A stretch of 64,000 nt of DNA, from NCBI GenBank assembly GCA_910588225.1, contig CAJUQT010000004.1, positions 24,393-88,392 of the forward strand, written 5' to 3'. The position numbers and the translations under genes were made by a program. Below are positions 1 through 8,026 of the stretch, in pieces (within the stretch, counting starts at the first letter, position 1; each line of letters opens with the position of its first letter). The notes under the pieces were generated by a model. That model was not told the DNA's origin, ran no database searches, and was given only the letters and a program-made list of their open reading frames with translations. The stretch comes from an uncultured Acetatifactor sp. Its GTDB lineage: Bacteria; Bacillota; Clostridia; Lachnospirales; Lachnospiraceae.

Positions 1-1425
1 CACAAAGCGCTTCACTTTTTCCTGCTCTCCGGGAGACATAACCATGACTGCCGGCAGAATTACTACCTTGTAGGAACTCCAGTCCGCCTTTAGAGATGTC
101 ACATCTGCCGTCACGCCGATATTTTCCAGGTAATTATAGAGCCTGCCGCAATAATCCACATAATGGAACGTCGGATCATTTACCGGCTTTATCCGCAGGG
201 CCCAGTGGGAATCATAGTCGAAGCATATTGCCGTCTCCCGGGGAAACACCGTCTTCTCCAGAGGCTCCAGCTTTTTCAGCAGCGCCGCCGTCTCCTGCAT
301 TTCCCGATACCTTCTCCGGGGCACGCCATCCATGTCCACAATGGCATAATTCAGCTGCTCCGCCCCAAAGGGATATGTGCGAAACTGAAAATGCAGCATC
401 ATTTCCCCGCCATGGGCCATAGACTGCACCACCGCCTGTTTTAACGCCCCAGGGTTGGGCTGCAGTCTTCCGTTACCCCCCAGCTTGTGACCGCCTCCGG
501 ACATGAATTCCAGCACCCAGAAGGGCTCCCCATCCTTCACGCCTCTGGCAAAAGCATAGGGGAAGGAATCCACCTTCGCATCCCGAAGACCCGGATAAAA
601 GTCAAAGGCATATCTGTCCAGGTTCTCCGTACTGTCAAAATAGTCAATGCTGTTGGTGGCAAGACCGGTGGCATTGGTGGTAATGGTAACCTGCAGGTAT
701 TTCCGCAAAGCCGCCGCCTGCAGATCCTGATATTCCTTCTGGCTCCCGGAGCAGAACCGCTCAAACTGCAGCCGCACCGTTGGATTCTCATGATAGGCAT
801 CTATCTGATTCCGCGCCCCCGCCTCAATGGTATTCACAGGGACGGGAATCTCGTCAAAATCATCATATTCCTGAGACCAGAAGATACTTCCGCTCCTTTT
901 GTTGAATGCTTCGATACTGCCATATTCCTGCCGCAGATATCCATGAAATTTCTCAGTGCACACCGGGCAGCAGCAGCGTCCCGTCCCCTCCTGGGCCGGC
1001 TCGTTGTCAATCTGTACCCCTGCCACATAAGTATTTCCCGCGAAAGCTTCCCCCAGCTTCTCCGCAATTTTAACGGAATAAGCCCTGTAAGTTTCATTAT
1101 TGTAGCAATAATGCCTCCTTCCGCCGAAAGGCCGACGGATTCTGCGATTGTCCATGTACAGAAGATCCGGATGCTTTTTCACCAGCCATGCGGGAGGACA
1201 GGCAGTAGGCGTACACAATATAGTCTGAATGCCCGCCTCCCCCAGCTCCTTCACCACTGCTTCCAGCCACCCGAATTCATACTTTCCCTCTTCCGGCTCC
1301 ATCCGGCACCAGGCGAATTCTCCCATCCGCACCGTGTTGATACCGGAGCGCTTCAAAAGCTCCAGATCATGTCGCAGTTCTTCTTCCTTTTTATGTTCCG
1401 GATAATATGATACTCCATATCTCAT
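1..1425 (-). CDS. GH42 beta-galactosidase, C-terminus cut by window edge
   Basis: The frame is open from an ATG at 1425 to base 1, giving 475 codons of a family that is usually about 660-690 residues. It removes terminal beta-galactose. The GH42 TIM barrel is clear: the acid/base Glu142 lies in a DNEP context and the nucleophile Glu306 in LEFMSGGG. The segment VILPAVMVMSPGEQEKV at the edge belongs to the trimerisation domain. There is no signal peptide, so the enzyme is probably cytoplasmic and acts on imported oligosaccharides. A GAGG ribosome site lies about 6 bases before the ATG. It is the last visible gene of a minus-strand operon behind the GH29 at 1567-2928. Confidence 0.93.
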   Translation of the reverse strand, partial: MRYGVSYYPEHKKEEELRHDLELLKRSGINTVRMGEFAWCRMEPEEGKYEFGWLEAVVKELGEAGIQTILCTPTACPPAWLVKKHPDLLYMDNRRIRRPFGGRRHYCYNNETYRAYSVKIAEKLGEAFAGNTYVAGVQIDNEPAQEGTGRCCCPVCTEKFHGYLRQEYGSIEAFNKRSGSIFWSQEYDDFDEIPVPVNTIEAGARNQIDAYHENPTVRLQFERFCSGSQKEYQDLQAAALRKYLQVTITTNATGLATNSIDYFDSTENLDRYAFDFYPGLRDAKVDSFPYAFARGVKDGEPFWVLEFMSGGGHKLGGNGRLQPNPGALKQAVVQSMAHGGEMMLHFQFRTYPFGAEQLNYAIVDMDGVPRRRYREMQETAALLKKLEPLEKTVFPRETAICFDYDSHWALRIKPVNDPTFHYVDYCGRLYNYLENIGVTADVTSLKADWSSYKVVILPAVMVMSPGEQEKVKRFV

Positions 1426-1566
1426 CCTGTCCTCTTTTCCGGCGCCCCGCGCCATATGAAGTTGTAAGTTCCTTCGCAGTCAGCCGAAATCGGAAATAAC
1501 CCTTAAAGCGTTACTTCTGATTGTCTCCCGGACTTCCGTTCATTGCCCCGTCTGAGCTGCTGCAGT
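1426..1566 (-). other. GH29-GH42 intergenic leader with hairpin
   Basis: This 141-base gap lies between two genes of one operon. Read on the minus strand, it contains an 8-bp hairpin with arms GAAGTAAC and GTTATTTC around position 1495. No promoter of good quality was found, so read-through from the upstream fucosidase is likely. The hairpin may stabilise or separate the two coding parts of the message. Confidence 0.35.
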
Positions 1567-2928
1567 TCATTCCTTCCCGGTAAAGTAAATATTCTCATCT
1601 CCCCCGGCCTTCACAGGTTCCGCCATAGTCAGTACCACAATGGTATCAGGCACTTCCGCGCTATCCCCGGCATACGCCTTCTCCGGCAGTACCAGCCGGA
1701 TGCCGTTCTGGTCTTCTGTCACTTCCACCGGACTGCCGTCGAACAGCGCGGCATTTTCGATATGATTTTCCGTAATGGGAATCTTTTCTCCCCGGAATGC
1801 CTCTCGATCCAGAATATGCAGATACACTTTATTGTCATGCCATGTGGCGCCGTACACATTGTCTACCGGCTCGTAAGGCCCTGCCGCCGTGGCGTAAATG
1901 CTTTCCCCGTATACCTGCAGCCAGTCGCCCACCTGTCGCATGCGCTGCCGGATTTCTTCCGATATTTTGCCGTTGCGGTCGGGACCGATGTTTACCAGCC
2001 AGTTTCCCCCTCTGCACACCACATTCACCATCATGCGTATCAGCCAGTCAAAATCGGACACCGGATCCTCCGCCATCCAGCCCCAGGAGCTTCCGGAGCA
2101 GACGCACATATTTTTCTCCCAGGGCACGGGAATAATCTTCCCCGTAATCTCATGAGAGCCTTCGTCACAGTAGAAATCTCCCTCCCACCCGGAGCGGGGA
2201 TTGATCAGCAGCTTCGAGTTATAGCTTCTGGCCATTTTATTCAGTTTCACCGGCTCCCAGAACCAGGCGCTGGAGGTATCGCTGCCCTTGTGAGCCAGCC
2301 AGCCCCCGTCATACCACAAAATGTCCGGATGGTACCTGCTGCACAGCTCTTCCACCTGGGCATAGCACTGCTTCTTCATCAGCGCCGCATTCTCAGGCAG
2401 CCCTTCCGGGTCAAAATATCCGGGAAAACGCCAGTCCATTGGCGAATAATAGACACCCACTTTCAGTCCGGCCTCTCTGCATGCATCCGCATACTCCTGA
2501 ACGAAATCCCGCTTTGCCCCTCTGTGGTAAGAAGTGAAATGCTCATAGCTTCCCTCGCTGTTCCACAGAGAAAATCCGTCATGATGTCTGGTGACCATAA
2601 CGGCATATTTCGCGCCGAAATCCTTCGCAATATCCATCCATTCCTTCATGGCAAAATCCTGGGGGATAAATTCATCCGCCAGCGCTTCATACTCTTCCTT
2701 TGGGATTTTCTCGTTAAATCTGGCCCACTCGCCCCTTCCCAAAATGGAATAAAGCCCCCAGTGTATGAACATGCCGATTTTGGCATCCCTCCACCACTGC
2801 TTCTCCTCAGGCGGAAGAGTCAGCTCTTCACATTTCACCCCTCCCAGGCTTTTGAAGTTGATGCTGCTCTTCAGCATGGACTTCAATTCCGCTCCCGTCA
2901 TTTTGCGCGGCATTTTTTTCTCCATCAT
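1567..2928 (-). CDS. GH29 alpha-L-fucosidase (first of three)
   Basis: A retaining alpha-L-fucosidase of 453 residues that releases L-fucose from glycan ends. The family hallmarks are visible: FIHWGLYS near residue 55, TRHHDGFSLW near residue 115, and the nucleophile Asp207 in the motif LWYDGGW. There is no signal peptide, so it is predicted to be intracellular. Two adjacent ATGs (2928 and 2925) follow a GGAGG site, and either could start the protein. It sits between a small unknown gene and the GH42 galactosidase in the same minus-strand operon, which fits sequential trimming of fucosylated galactosides. The long antisense frame across it is a shadow. Confidence 0.95.
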   Translation of the reverse strand: MMEKKMPRKMTGAELKSMLKSSINFKSLGGVKCEELTLPPEEKQWWRDAKIGMFIHWGLYSILGRGEWARFNEKIPKEEYEALADEFIPQDFAMKEWMDIAKDFGAKYAVMVTRHHDGFSLWNSEGSYEHFTSYHRGAKRDFVQEYADACREAGLKVGVYYSPMDWRFPGYFDPEGLPENAALMKKQCYAQVEELCSRYHPDILWYDGGWLAHKGSDTSSAWFWEPVKLNKMARSYNSKLLINPRSGWEGDFYCDEGSHEITGKIIPVPWEKNMCVCSGSSWGWMAEDPVSDFDWLIRMMVNVVCRGGNWLVNIGPDRNGKISEEIRQRMRQVGDWLQVYGESIYATAAGPYEPVDNVYGATWHDNKVYLHILDREAFRGEKIPITENHIENAALFDGSPVEVTEDQNGIRLVLPEKAYAGDSAEVPDTIVVLTMAEPVKAGGDENIYFTGKE

Positions 2929-3125
2929 TTTTCCTCCGTCTTAAATTCGTCTGTTTTCTTTCCCCGATTCTGTTTCTTTCTCTCCGTTTTCCTGTTTTTC
3001 CTGTTCGATTTTTCCTGTTCTCTGCTCTGCTTTTCCGGTTTTCCGCTTCTCTTTTCCTCCTCCGACTCTATCCCCCCGAGCCTTCCTTTCCTGCTTTTCG
3101 TCTTCCGGCTCTGCCTTTTAGGCAT
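2925..3125 (-). CDS. Doubtful 66-residue Lys/Arg/Glu-rich ORF
   Basis: This short frame ends in a TGA that overlaps the ATG of the fucosidase, so translational coupling would be possible. The product is almost only Lys, Arg, Glu, Ser and Gly with no recognisable domain. The DNA is a purine-rich run on the transcribed strand about 190 bases long. A weak GGAAAG lies just before the ATG. It could be a disordered peptide or simply low-complexity spacer DNA; I favour the spacer. Confidence 0.25.
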   Translation of the reverse strand: MPKRQSRKTKSRKGRLGGIESEEEKRSGKPEKQSREQEKSNRKNRKTERKKQNRGKKTDEFKTEEK

Positions 3126-3155
3126 TCCGGCTTTCCGTAAGTGCCGGATCCTGCG

Positions 3156-3440
3156 TCAGCCGCCCTGCAGCAGCTCTGTCGCCCGCTCCAGTATCGCCTC
3201 ATGACCGCCCAGCATGGCCACCCGCAGCGTATCGCTTCCCTCCAGCCCCTTAATCATATAACAGGGCTGCTCAATCCGATAAAAGGGCTGCTTCAGCATC
3301 TCCAGATAGGTCAGATCCCCCAGACTTCCCAGTCTGATAATCGTGTCCCTGTCCATTTCTGCGTCCAGCGTCATATCATAAGCCGACCATCCGGACTCCG
3401 TACATAATTCCACAGATTCCTTCACGGATATTACTTTCAT
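3156..3440 (-). CDS. Small conserved-looking protein of unknown function
   Basis: The 94-residue product begins MKVISVKESVELC. The ATG at 3440 is preferred over the longer frame because GGGGAG lies 6 bases before it. The protein looks folded, with mixed alpha/beta character, an RLGSLGDLTYLEML segment and an alanine/leucine-rich C-terminal helix. There is no signal peptide or membrane segment, and I do not recognise the family. It starts 43 bases after the cysteine-desulfurase-like gene and is probably co-transcribed with it, so a role with the PLP enzyme (for example a carrier or accessory subunit) is possible but unproven. Confidence 0.7.
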   Translation of the reverse strand: MKVISVKESVELCTESGWSAYDMTLDAEMDRDTIIRLGSLGDLTYLEMLKQPFYRIEQPCYMIKGLEGSDTLRVAMLGGHEAILERATELLQGG

Positions 3441-3483
3441 GCCTGTCTCCCCTTCTCCGCACTTTCGCATCTTCCTGCCTATC

Positions 3484-4623
3484 TCACAGCCCAACCGTCA
3501 GCTCTTCCATAGCCCTCACCAATGCCTCCGCTTCCTCCGGTTTCGTCATAAAGGACACACTTACCCGCACTGTGCCTTCCTTCTCCGTCCCCAGATATTT
3601 ATGAATCAGGGGTGCGCAGTGAAGTCCTGTCCGTACCTGGATTCCATAGGTCCCGGCCAGAATATACCCTACATCCGCAGGAGAAAGTCCGGGAACCGTA
3701 AAGCTCAGCGCCGTCCCCTCCGGCTGTTTCTCCCCGAAGAGAACTACCTTCCGATTCTCCCGAAGACCTTCATACAATATCTTCATCAGATGCTTCTCAG
3801 ATTCCCGGATTTTCTCCAGTCCCATGTCCAGCACATACTCCACTCCCGCATTCAATGCGGCAATCCCTGGCATATTCATGGTACCCACCTCGTAAAAAGG
3901 CTCCCGGGGCACCAGCGTGCGGCTGTCCTTCCCGGTTCCTCCATAGAGCAGCGGGCGCAGCGGAATCCCCTTCCGCACATACAGACCGCCTGTTCCCTGG
4001 ATTCCGTACAGTCCCTTGTGGCCGGTAAAAGCCAGCATATCGATGCACATATCCTCCACATCCAGGGGCAGCGCTCCCGCAGACTGAGACACATCCGCCA
4101 GAAAACAGGCTCCCTTTTCCCTGGCCCATCTTCCTATCTGCCGGATATCCTGTACCGCTCCGGTCACGTTGGAACTGTGATTCACAATAACCAGAGCTGT
4201 ATCCTCGTCGACAGCCCGCTCCATGGCTTTCATATCCACATAACCGCTGCTGTCGCAGCCCACTTCCACCGGAAGGACTTTTCCCCCGGCAATTTCTTCC
4301 CTTAATCCATCATAAATAGTACGAAGCACCGCATTGTGTTCTGCGGCAGTGTACACAATCCGCTTTCTGGTACAACAAAAGCCCAGGATAGCCATATTCA
4401 GCGCCTGGGTAGAACCTCCTGTGAAGAAAATCCTCTCCGGTTCTTCTATTTGAAAGAGCCGTGCCAGGTTTCCCCGGCACAGCTTCCCTGTGTCTTGCGT
4501 ATGTTCATTATATGTCGCACCGCGGTACTGAGACGCGGGCAGCTCCCTGAGTGACTGAGCCGCCGCATCCAACACCTGCTGCGGCTTCGGCCAGGTCGTC
4601 GCCGCATGATTTAAGTATATCAT
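3484..4623 (-). CDS. Class V aminotransferase / cysteine-desulfurase-family PLP enzyme
   Basis: A 379-residue fold-type I PLP enzyme. It starts YLNHAATTWPKP, typical of the cysteine desulfurase family. The PLP lysine is Lys203 in FTGHKGLYG, and a candidate sulfur-accepting Cys336 lies in RTGLHCAPL near the C-terminus. The expected activity is removal of sulfur (or selenium) from cysteine, but family members next to catabolic genes may use other substrates. ATG 4623 was chosen because GGGAGGAG lies 6 bases upstream; the longer TTG start would place that site inside the gene. Its position between a sugar-isomerase-like gene and a fucosidase is odd for a housekeeping desulfurase. Confidence 0.88.
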   Translation of the reverse strand: MIYLNHAATTWPKPQQVLDAAAQSLRELPASQYRGATYNEHTQDTGKLCRGNLARLFQIEEPERIFFTGGSTQALNMAILGFCCTRKRIVYTAAEHNAVLRTIYDGLREEIAGGKVLPVEVGCDSSGYVDMKAMERAVDEDTALVIVNHSSNVTGAVQDIRQIGRWAREKGACFLADVSQSAGALPLDVEDMCIDMLAFTGHKGLYGIQGTGGLYVRKGIPLRPLLYGGTGKDSRTLVPREPFYEVGTMNMPGIAALNAGVEYVLDMGLEKIRESEKHLMKILYEGLRENRKVVLFGEKQPEGTALSFTVPGLSPADVGYILAGTYGIQVRTGLHCAPLIHKYLGTEKEGTVRVSVSFMTKPEEAEALVRAMEELTVGL

Positions 4624-4688
4624 AAATACTCCTCCCGGCAATGCCGACCATAAGCAGCTGTTATGGCCATAATGTACTTCTGAAAAGC

Positions 4689-6056
4689 TTATCCTTCCAC
4701 AACCTCAAAGCCCATATAGCGTGCAATCTTCTTCACCAGCGCCAGCTGGTCTCCGAATACCAGTACCTGATGATGTCCGAAATCTGCCAGCGTGTGCATA
4801 TAGTCTCTGCCATTCTCCAGCTTAATGAAGTAATGAGGGCTGCAGTAATACTGTCTGAACTCGGAACGCACGACCTCGCCCACCTTTACCACCATCTTGT
4901 TGCCCATGGGATTGAATCGTCCGAAGGTGATATACTGCTCTTCGTTCTGCTCAAAGGCAATCTGCATCTTGCCGCCGAAGCCCTGTCCCGTAAAGGCCCA
5001 CATACTGTAATCCAGATCCGGCTTGTCGAAGCCATTCATCTTCAGCGCGGGAACCGCGTGGTGGATGGACAGAATCTCAGGAGACTGCAGGAAAGGATTG
5101 CCCATGAATGCCGCCTTGTGACTGCCGTACATCAGCACCATCATGGCCATCATGGCATTCAGATCTTCCTCGCAGGCGCTGGGAATTCCCTCTGACTTCA
5201 GCAGAGAATGGCACACACAGGGGGTAAACTTCCTCTCCTGGGGAATCCTGGAGGCACACAGCTCAATGCAGGCCGTGGAAAAGGCATTGCAGCCATAAAA
5301 TTCCATCATGGCCTTGGCTGCCAGATAGTATTTTGCATCGTTCACAAGCCACTCCGGATTCACCTTCGTATCCTTGGAATTCGCCAGCAGCTTCTCCGCA
5401 ATCTCCTTTGCCTCCGCCTCGTCTACCTTGTCCATATAAGGGAAGATATCCTTGAACGGAAGCTTCAGCACTTCGAAGCCATACTGCTTTCTCAGATACT
5501 CCACATCCCTGATATTAGACTGAATTCCATAGGTAGGCACCTGACCGGAAGTCAGAATCAGCGCCTTTGTATTGGCAATGCACTTTCTCACCCACAGACT
5601 GTGAAGAATATCGTTTAAATCTTCCATATCAATGGCATTGTAAGCTTCCACACCGATGCTTCTGTTGTATGCGCACAGATCTGCACCCTCGTTGCCGTTG
5701 GAGAATACAATGGTAGTCTTGCGGTACTTCTCCAGCTTCGGGATACGATAACAGAATATCACAAAAGCATCCACCTGGTCCAGTCCTTCTTCAATTTTAT
5801 CCCAGGTTTCCTGAGGCACTGTCAGGTTCTCTATGTAAGGCACCGGGATGGGATCCAACACATTTACCTGAGGAATAATCTTCTTCACCTTCTCGGCAAT
5901 GTCCTTCATATAATCAGCAGCCCATTCTTTCTCCGCCTCCGGCTGCAGATTCTCGAACTTACCCGCGCGGCAGGGTCCCTCCCAGAAAGCGGAATGCTGC
6001 AAAAATCCCACAAGGGGACGGATATTTAACTTCTTTTTCATCGCTGATTCAACCAT
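4689..6056 (-). CDS. L-fucose/L-arabinose isomerase-like protein
   Basis: The 455-residue product has the layout of the fucose/arabinose isomerase superfamily: an N-terminal alpha/beta half with a FVIFCYRIP strand, and a C-terminal half with the ITFGRFNPMGNKMVVKVGE barrel segment and many conserved His, Glu and Asp residues. Members interconvert aldoses and ketoses, so an aldose released by the neighbouring fucosidase and galactosidase is a likely substrate. It is cytoplasmic. The start at 6056 follows GGAGG by 8 bases. It is the first gene of the operon that continues to the left edge. Sequence alone does not show which sugar it uses, or whether it is a true isomerase. Confidence 0.75.
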   Translation of the reverse strand: MVESAMKKKLNIRPLVGFLQHSAFWEGPCRAGKFENLQPEAEKEWAADYMKDIAEKVKKIIPQVNVLDPIPVPYIENLTVPQETWDKIEEGLDQVDAFVIFCYRIPKLEKYRKTTIVFSNGNEGADLCAYNRSIGVEAYNAIDMEDLNDILHSLWVRKCIANTKALILTSGQVPTYGIQSNIRDVEYLRKQYGFEVLKLPFKDIFPYMDKVDEAEAKEIAEKLLANSKDTKVNPEWLVNDAKYYLAAKAMMEFYGCNAFSTACIELCASRIPQERKFTPCVCHSLLKSEGIPSACEEDLNAMMAMMVLMYGSHKAAFMGNPFLQSPEILSIHHAVPALKMNGFDKPDLDYSMWAFTGQGFGGKMQIAFEQNEEQYITFGRFNPMGNKMVVKVGEVVRSEFRQYYCSPHYFIKLENGRDYMHTLADFGHHQVLVFGDQLALVKKIARYMGFEVVEG

Positions 6057-6140
6057 TTTTGTTTCCTCCATTTGACTTCGAAATTGGCCGCCTCCACGCG
6101 GCAGCGTTTTTGGCCTTCCAGCCACAGTTTCCATGTTTTC

Positions 6141-6169
6141 ATTATATCCGGGGCGCATTCTCCGGTAAA
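6141..6169 (-). promoter_or_regulatory. Promoter of the isomerase-GH29-GH42 operon
   Basis: On the minus strand a TTTACC box (6164-6169) and a perfect TATAAT (6141-6146) are 17 bases apart. The start codon follows about 85 bases downstream. No clear operator was found next to it. Confidence 0.65.
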
Positions 6170-6182
6170 TTGAATAAATTGC

Positions 6183-6214
6183 AAAAAAGGGTACTATTTC
6201 AAACTTCCCTTTTT
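6183..6214 (-). terminator. Intrinsic terminator after the orphan binding protein
   Basis: The arms AAAAAGGG and CCCTTTTT enclose a 15-base loop and overlap the stop codon of the gene at 6213-7874. The stem is followed by a T run on the minus strand. Confidence 0.6.
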
Positions 6215-7874
6215 ATTTTGCGCTCCTGCCCGCATCTGCTTCAGCCGCCCGTTCCAGCGCCCGCTTCCAGGCTTTCTCATAGAAAGAGGTCACCTGCTCC
6301 ATCCCCAGCCGGCCTGCCTCCTCCTTCAATTGCTGCCAGTGCGCCTGGAATTCTTCCTCGTCTTCTGCATATATCATATTCCAGAAGGCTTTATATACCA
6401 GCTTCTCTATATCATCGGCCACTCTGTTCAGCTCTGAAGGCAGTGTATCTGTCAGATAGATTGCTGCGGAAGCCCGGACGGTCTCCCACTGTGTCTGCTC
6501 ATTTCCATCCTTTTTCGATGTTCCCTCTTCCTCCCGCCAGTAAAGGCTGCTGAATGCATACCCTTCCTCTGTCAGCGAGGCCGGTGTCCTTCCCAATACG
6601 CCAAAGGGCCGGATTCCCTCCTGAAGATTTCCCTGATATCCCGGAATCTCCTCTTCTTTCCGTTCCAGTACCTGTCTGCCTGTCTCCGTCACACAGGGCA
6701 GTCCGTTTTCTCCATACTCCCACACAGAGCCCTCCGGCCCATTATAAAGATAAAATATGGTCTCTTCACGGTAAAACCAGTTCAACAGTTTCAGGGCATC
6801 TTCCACCCGGGGAGAATTCCTGTTCACCGCCAGGTATCGATTGCCCCCCGCAATATGGTCCGGCTCCAGATACAGCTTCATGTCTTCCGCAGGCAGAGGA
6901 ATATATGCCATCCGCTCCTCGGTATCCCGCAGAGGAGAATCCGCCCCGGCAGATTCCGGCAGTACCGTAAAAAGAACCCGTCCGGAATTCACTTTGCGCT
7001 CCACATTCCCGGCTGTCTGATTCGGCGAATCCCGATCCAGCAGTCCCCGCCGGTTGGCCTCATAATAAAAATGCACCGCTCTCTTATAGAAACTGTCCTC
7101 CTCCAGTATGGAACTGATGGAACCGGTAACCATATTTGCCTCCATCAGCGGTGATACCGTCTGCATATCTATCCCGTACATGTAAGCCAGAGAAGCGGCA
7201 TGTCCGAGAACGCCTCCGTCCTCCTGCCAGAGACAGATCCCATACATGCTCTCTCCGATATCGCTGAGAGGCTTTGCCCTCCTCAGCTGTTCAATCACAT
7301 CCAGGTACTCTTCCAGATCGGAGACTTCGAGACTTCCGGCCCTCTCCCATGCGCTCTTCAGCAGCATTGGCATGGAACGATATTCATAGTCTCCTGCCTC
7401 TCCCACAGACAGCGGCGCCAGCAGCAGCTCCTCCCCTCCGCTTCCTTCCAGAGACCATTCCAGCGCCGCCCCATATGCTTCCCCCTGGAACAGGGAGGGC
7501 AACGCCTGCTGATATTCATTCAGAGGAAGCAATATTCCCGCATCCATATACAGCTGTGCCTGTTCTCTGTCAGCAAAGCCGATAATATCCGGAACTGTCC
7601 CCGACGTCAGCCGAAGTCTGAGCTCTTCCGCAGTCTGTCCCTCCGCGGAACAGGTTTCCAGAATCAGCCCTGTATCCTCATAAAGGCGTGCCGCCGCCCA
7701 CCCCTTCCACACAGATGCCGAGCTGTCAGTCTCCTGAATATACGCAGTGATAATCGTCCCCTTCGCCTCCTCCCCTGTCTGAAGGCTTTCGGCGAGATGC
7801 TCTCCTCCGCCGGCACAGCCGCCGGACAGCACTGCACACAACAGCAATAGTATCGCTACTGTCTTTCTGTTCAT
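6213..7874 (-). CDS. Orphan extracellular solute-binding lipoprotein
   Basis: A 553-residue family-1-type sugar-binding protein. A signal peptide ends in LSGGC, so Cys20 is the likely lipidated residue and the protein sits on the outside of the membrane. The body has the usual binding-protein pattern (VPDIIGFAD, then aromatic-rich segments such as LLNWFYREETIFY). The start at 7874 was chosen because GGGGAG precedes it and the signal peptide begins there. No permease is adjacent. It is divergent from the histidine kinase at 8027, with a 152-base gap. It may serve the importer at 9.9-13.5 kb, or act as a ligand sensor for the kinase. Confidence 0.85.
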   Translation of the reverse strand: MNRKTVAILLLLCAVLSGGCAGGGEHLAESLQTGEEAKGTIITAYIQETDSSASVWKGWAAARLYEDTGLILETCSAEGQTAEELRLRLTSGTVPDIIGFADREQAQLYMDAGILLPLNEYQQALPSLFQGEAYGAALEWSLEGSGGEELLLAPLSVGEAGDYEYRSMPMLLKSAWERAGSLEVSDLEEYLDVIEQLRRAKPLSDIGESMYGICLWQEDGGVLGHAASLAYMYGIDMQTVSPLMEANMVTGSISSILEEDSFYKRAVHFYYEANRRGLLDRDSPNQTAGNVERKVNSGRVLFTVLPESAGADSPLRDTEERMAYIPLPAEDMKLYLEPDHIAGGNRYLAVNRNSPRVEDALKLLNWFYREETIFYLYNGPEGSVWEYGENGLPCVTETGRQVLERKEEEIPGYQGNLQEGIRPFGVLGRTPASLTEEGYAFSSLYWREEEGTSKKDGNEQTQWETVRASAAIYLTDTLPSELNRVADDIEKLVYKAFWNMIYAEDEEEFQAHWQQLKEEAGRLGMEQVTSFYEKAWKRALERAAEADAGRSAK

Positions 7875-7982
7875 CTTCTCCCCTGTTCCGAAACAAAGCA
7901 CTTCTGCAAGAGCGCTTCAACTGTTTCTCACATGCAACATTCAACTTTTTCAAAATATAGTAACACTTCGTTCCCATATCTG

Positions 7983-7989
7983 GTACAAT
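7983..7989 (+). promoter_or_regulatory. Extended -10 element for the histidine kinase
   Basis: TGGTACAAT at about 7981-7989 is an extended -10 box, with TG one base before TACAAT. No good -35 is seen upstream, so an activator may be needed. The predicted message begins about 30 bases before the kinase start. Confidence 0.4.
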
Positions 7990-8026
7990 GGAATTGTCTT
8001 ACACAATTTTTCCGGGAGTGAAGCAT

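Noticed and set aside
1535-1555. 14-base match between the GH42 leader and the L3 leader (CCGTTCATTGCCCC)
   Set aside because: The match is in the opposite position relative to the stem and lacks the conserved core TTACGGACG, so it is not a further copy of the leader element.
7936-7958. Weak resemblance to the 32-bp operator in front of the orphan binding protein
   Set aside because: Two bases are missing in the middle and no TATAAT lies 24 bases away, so it does not fit the other two sites.
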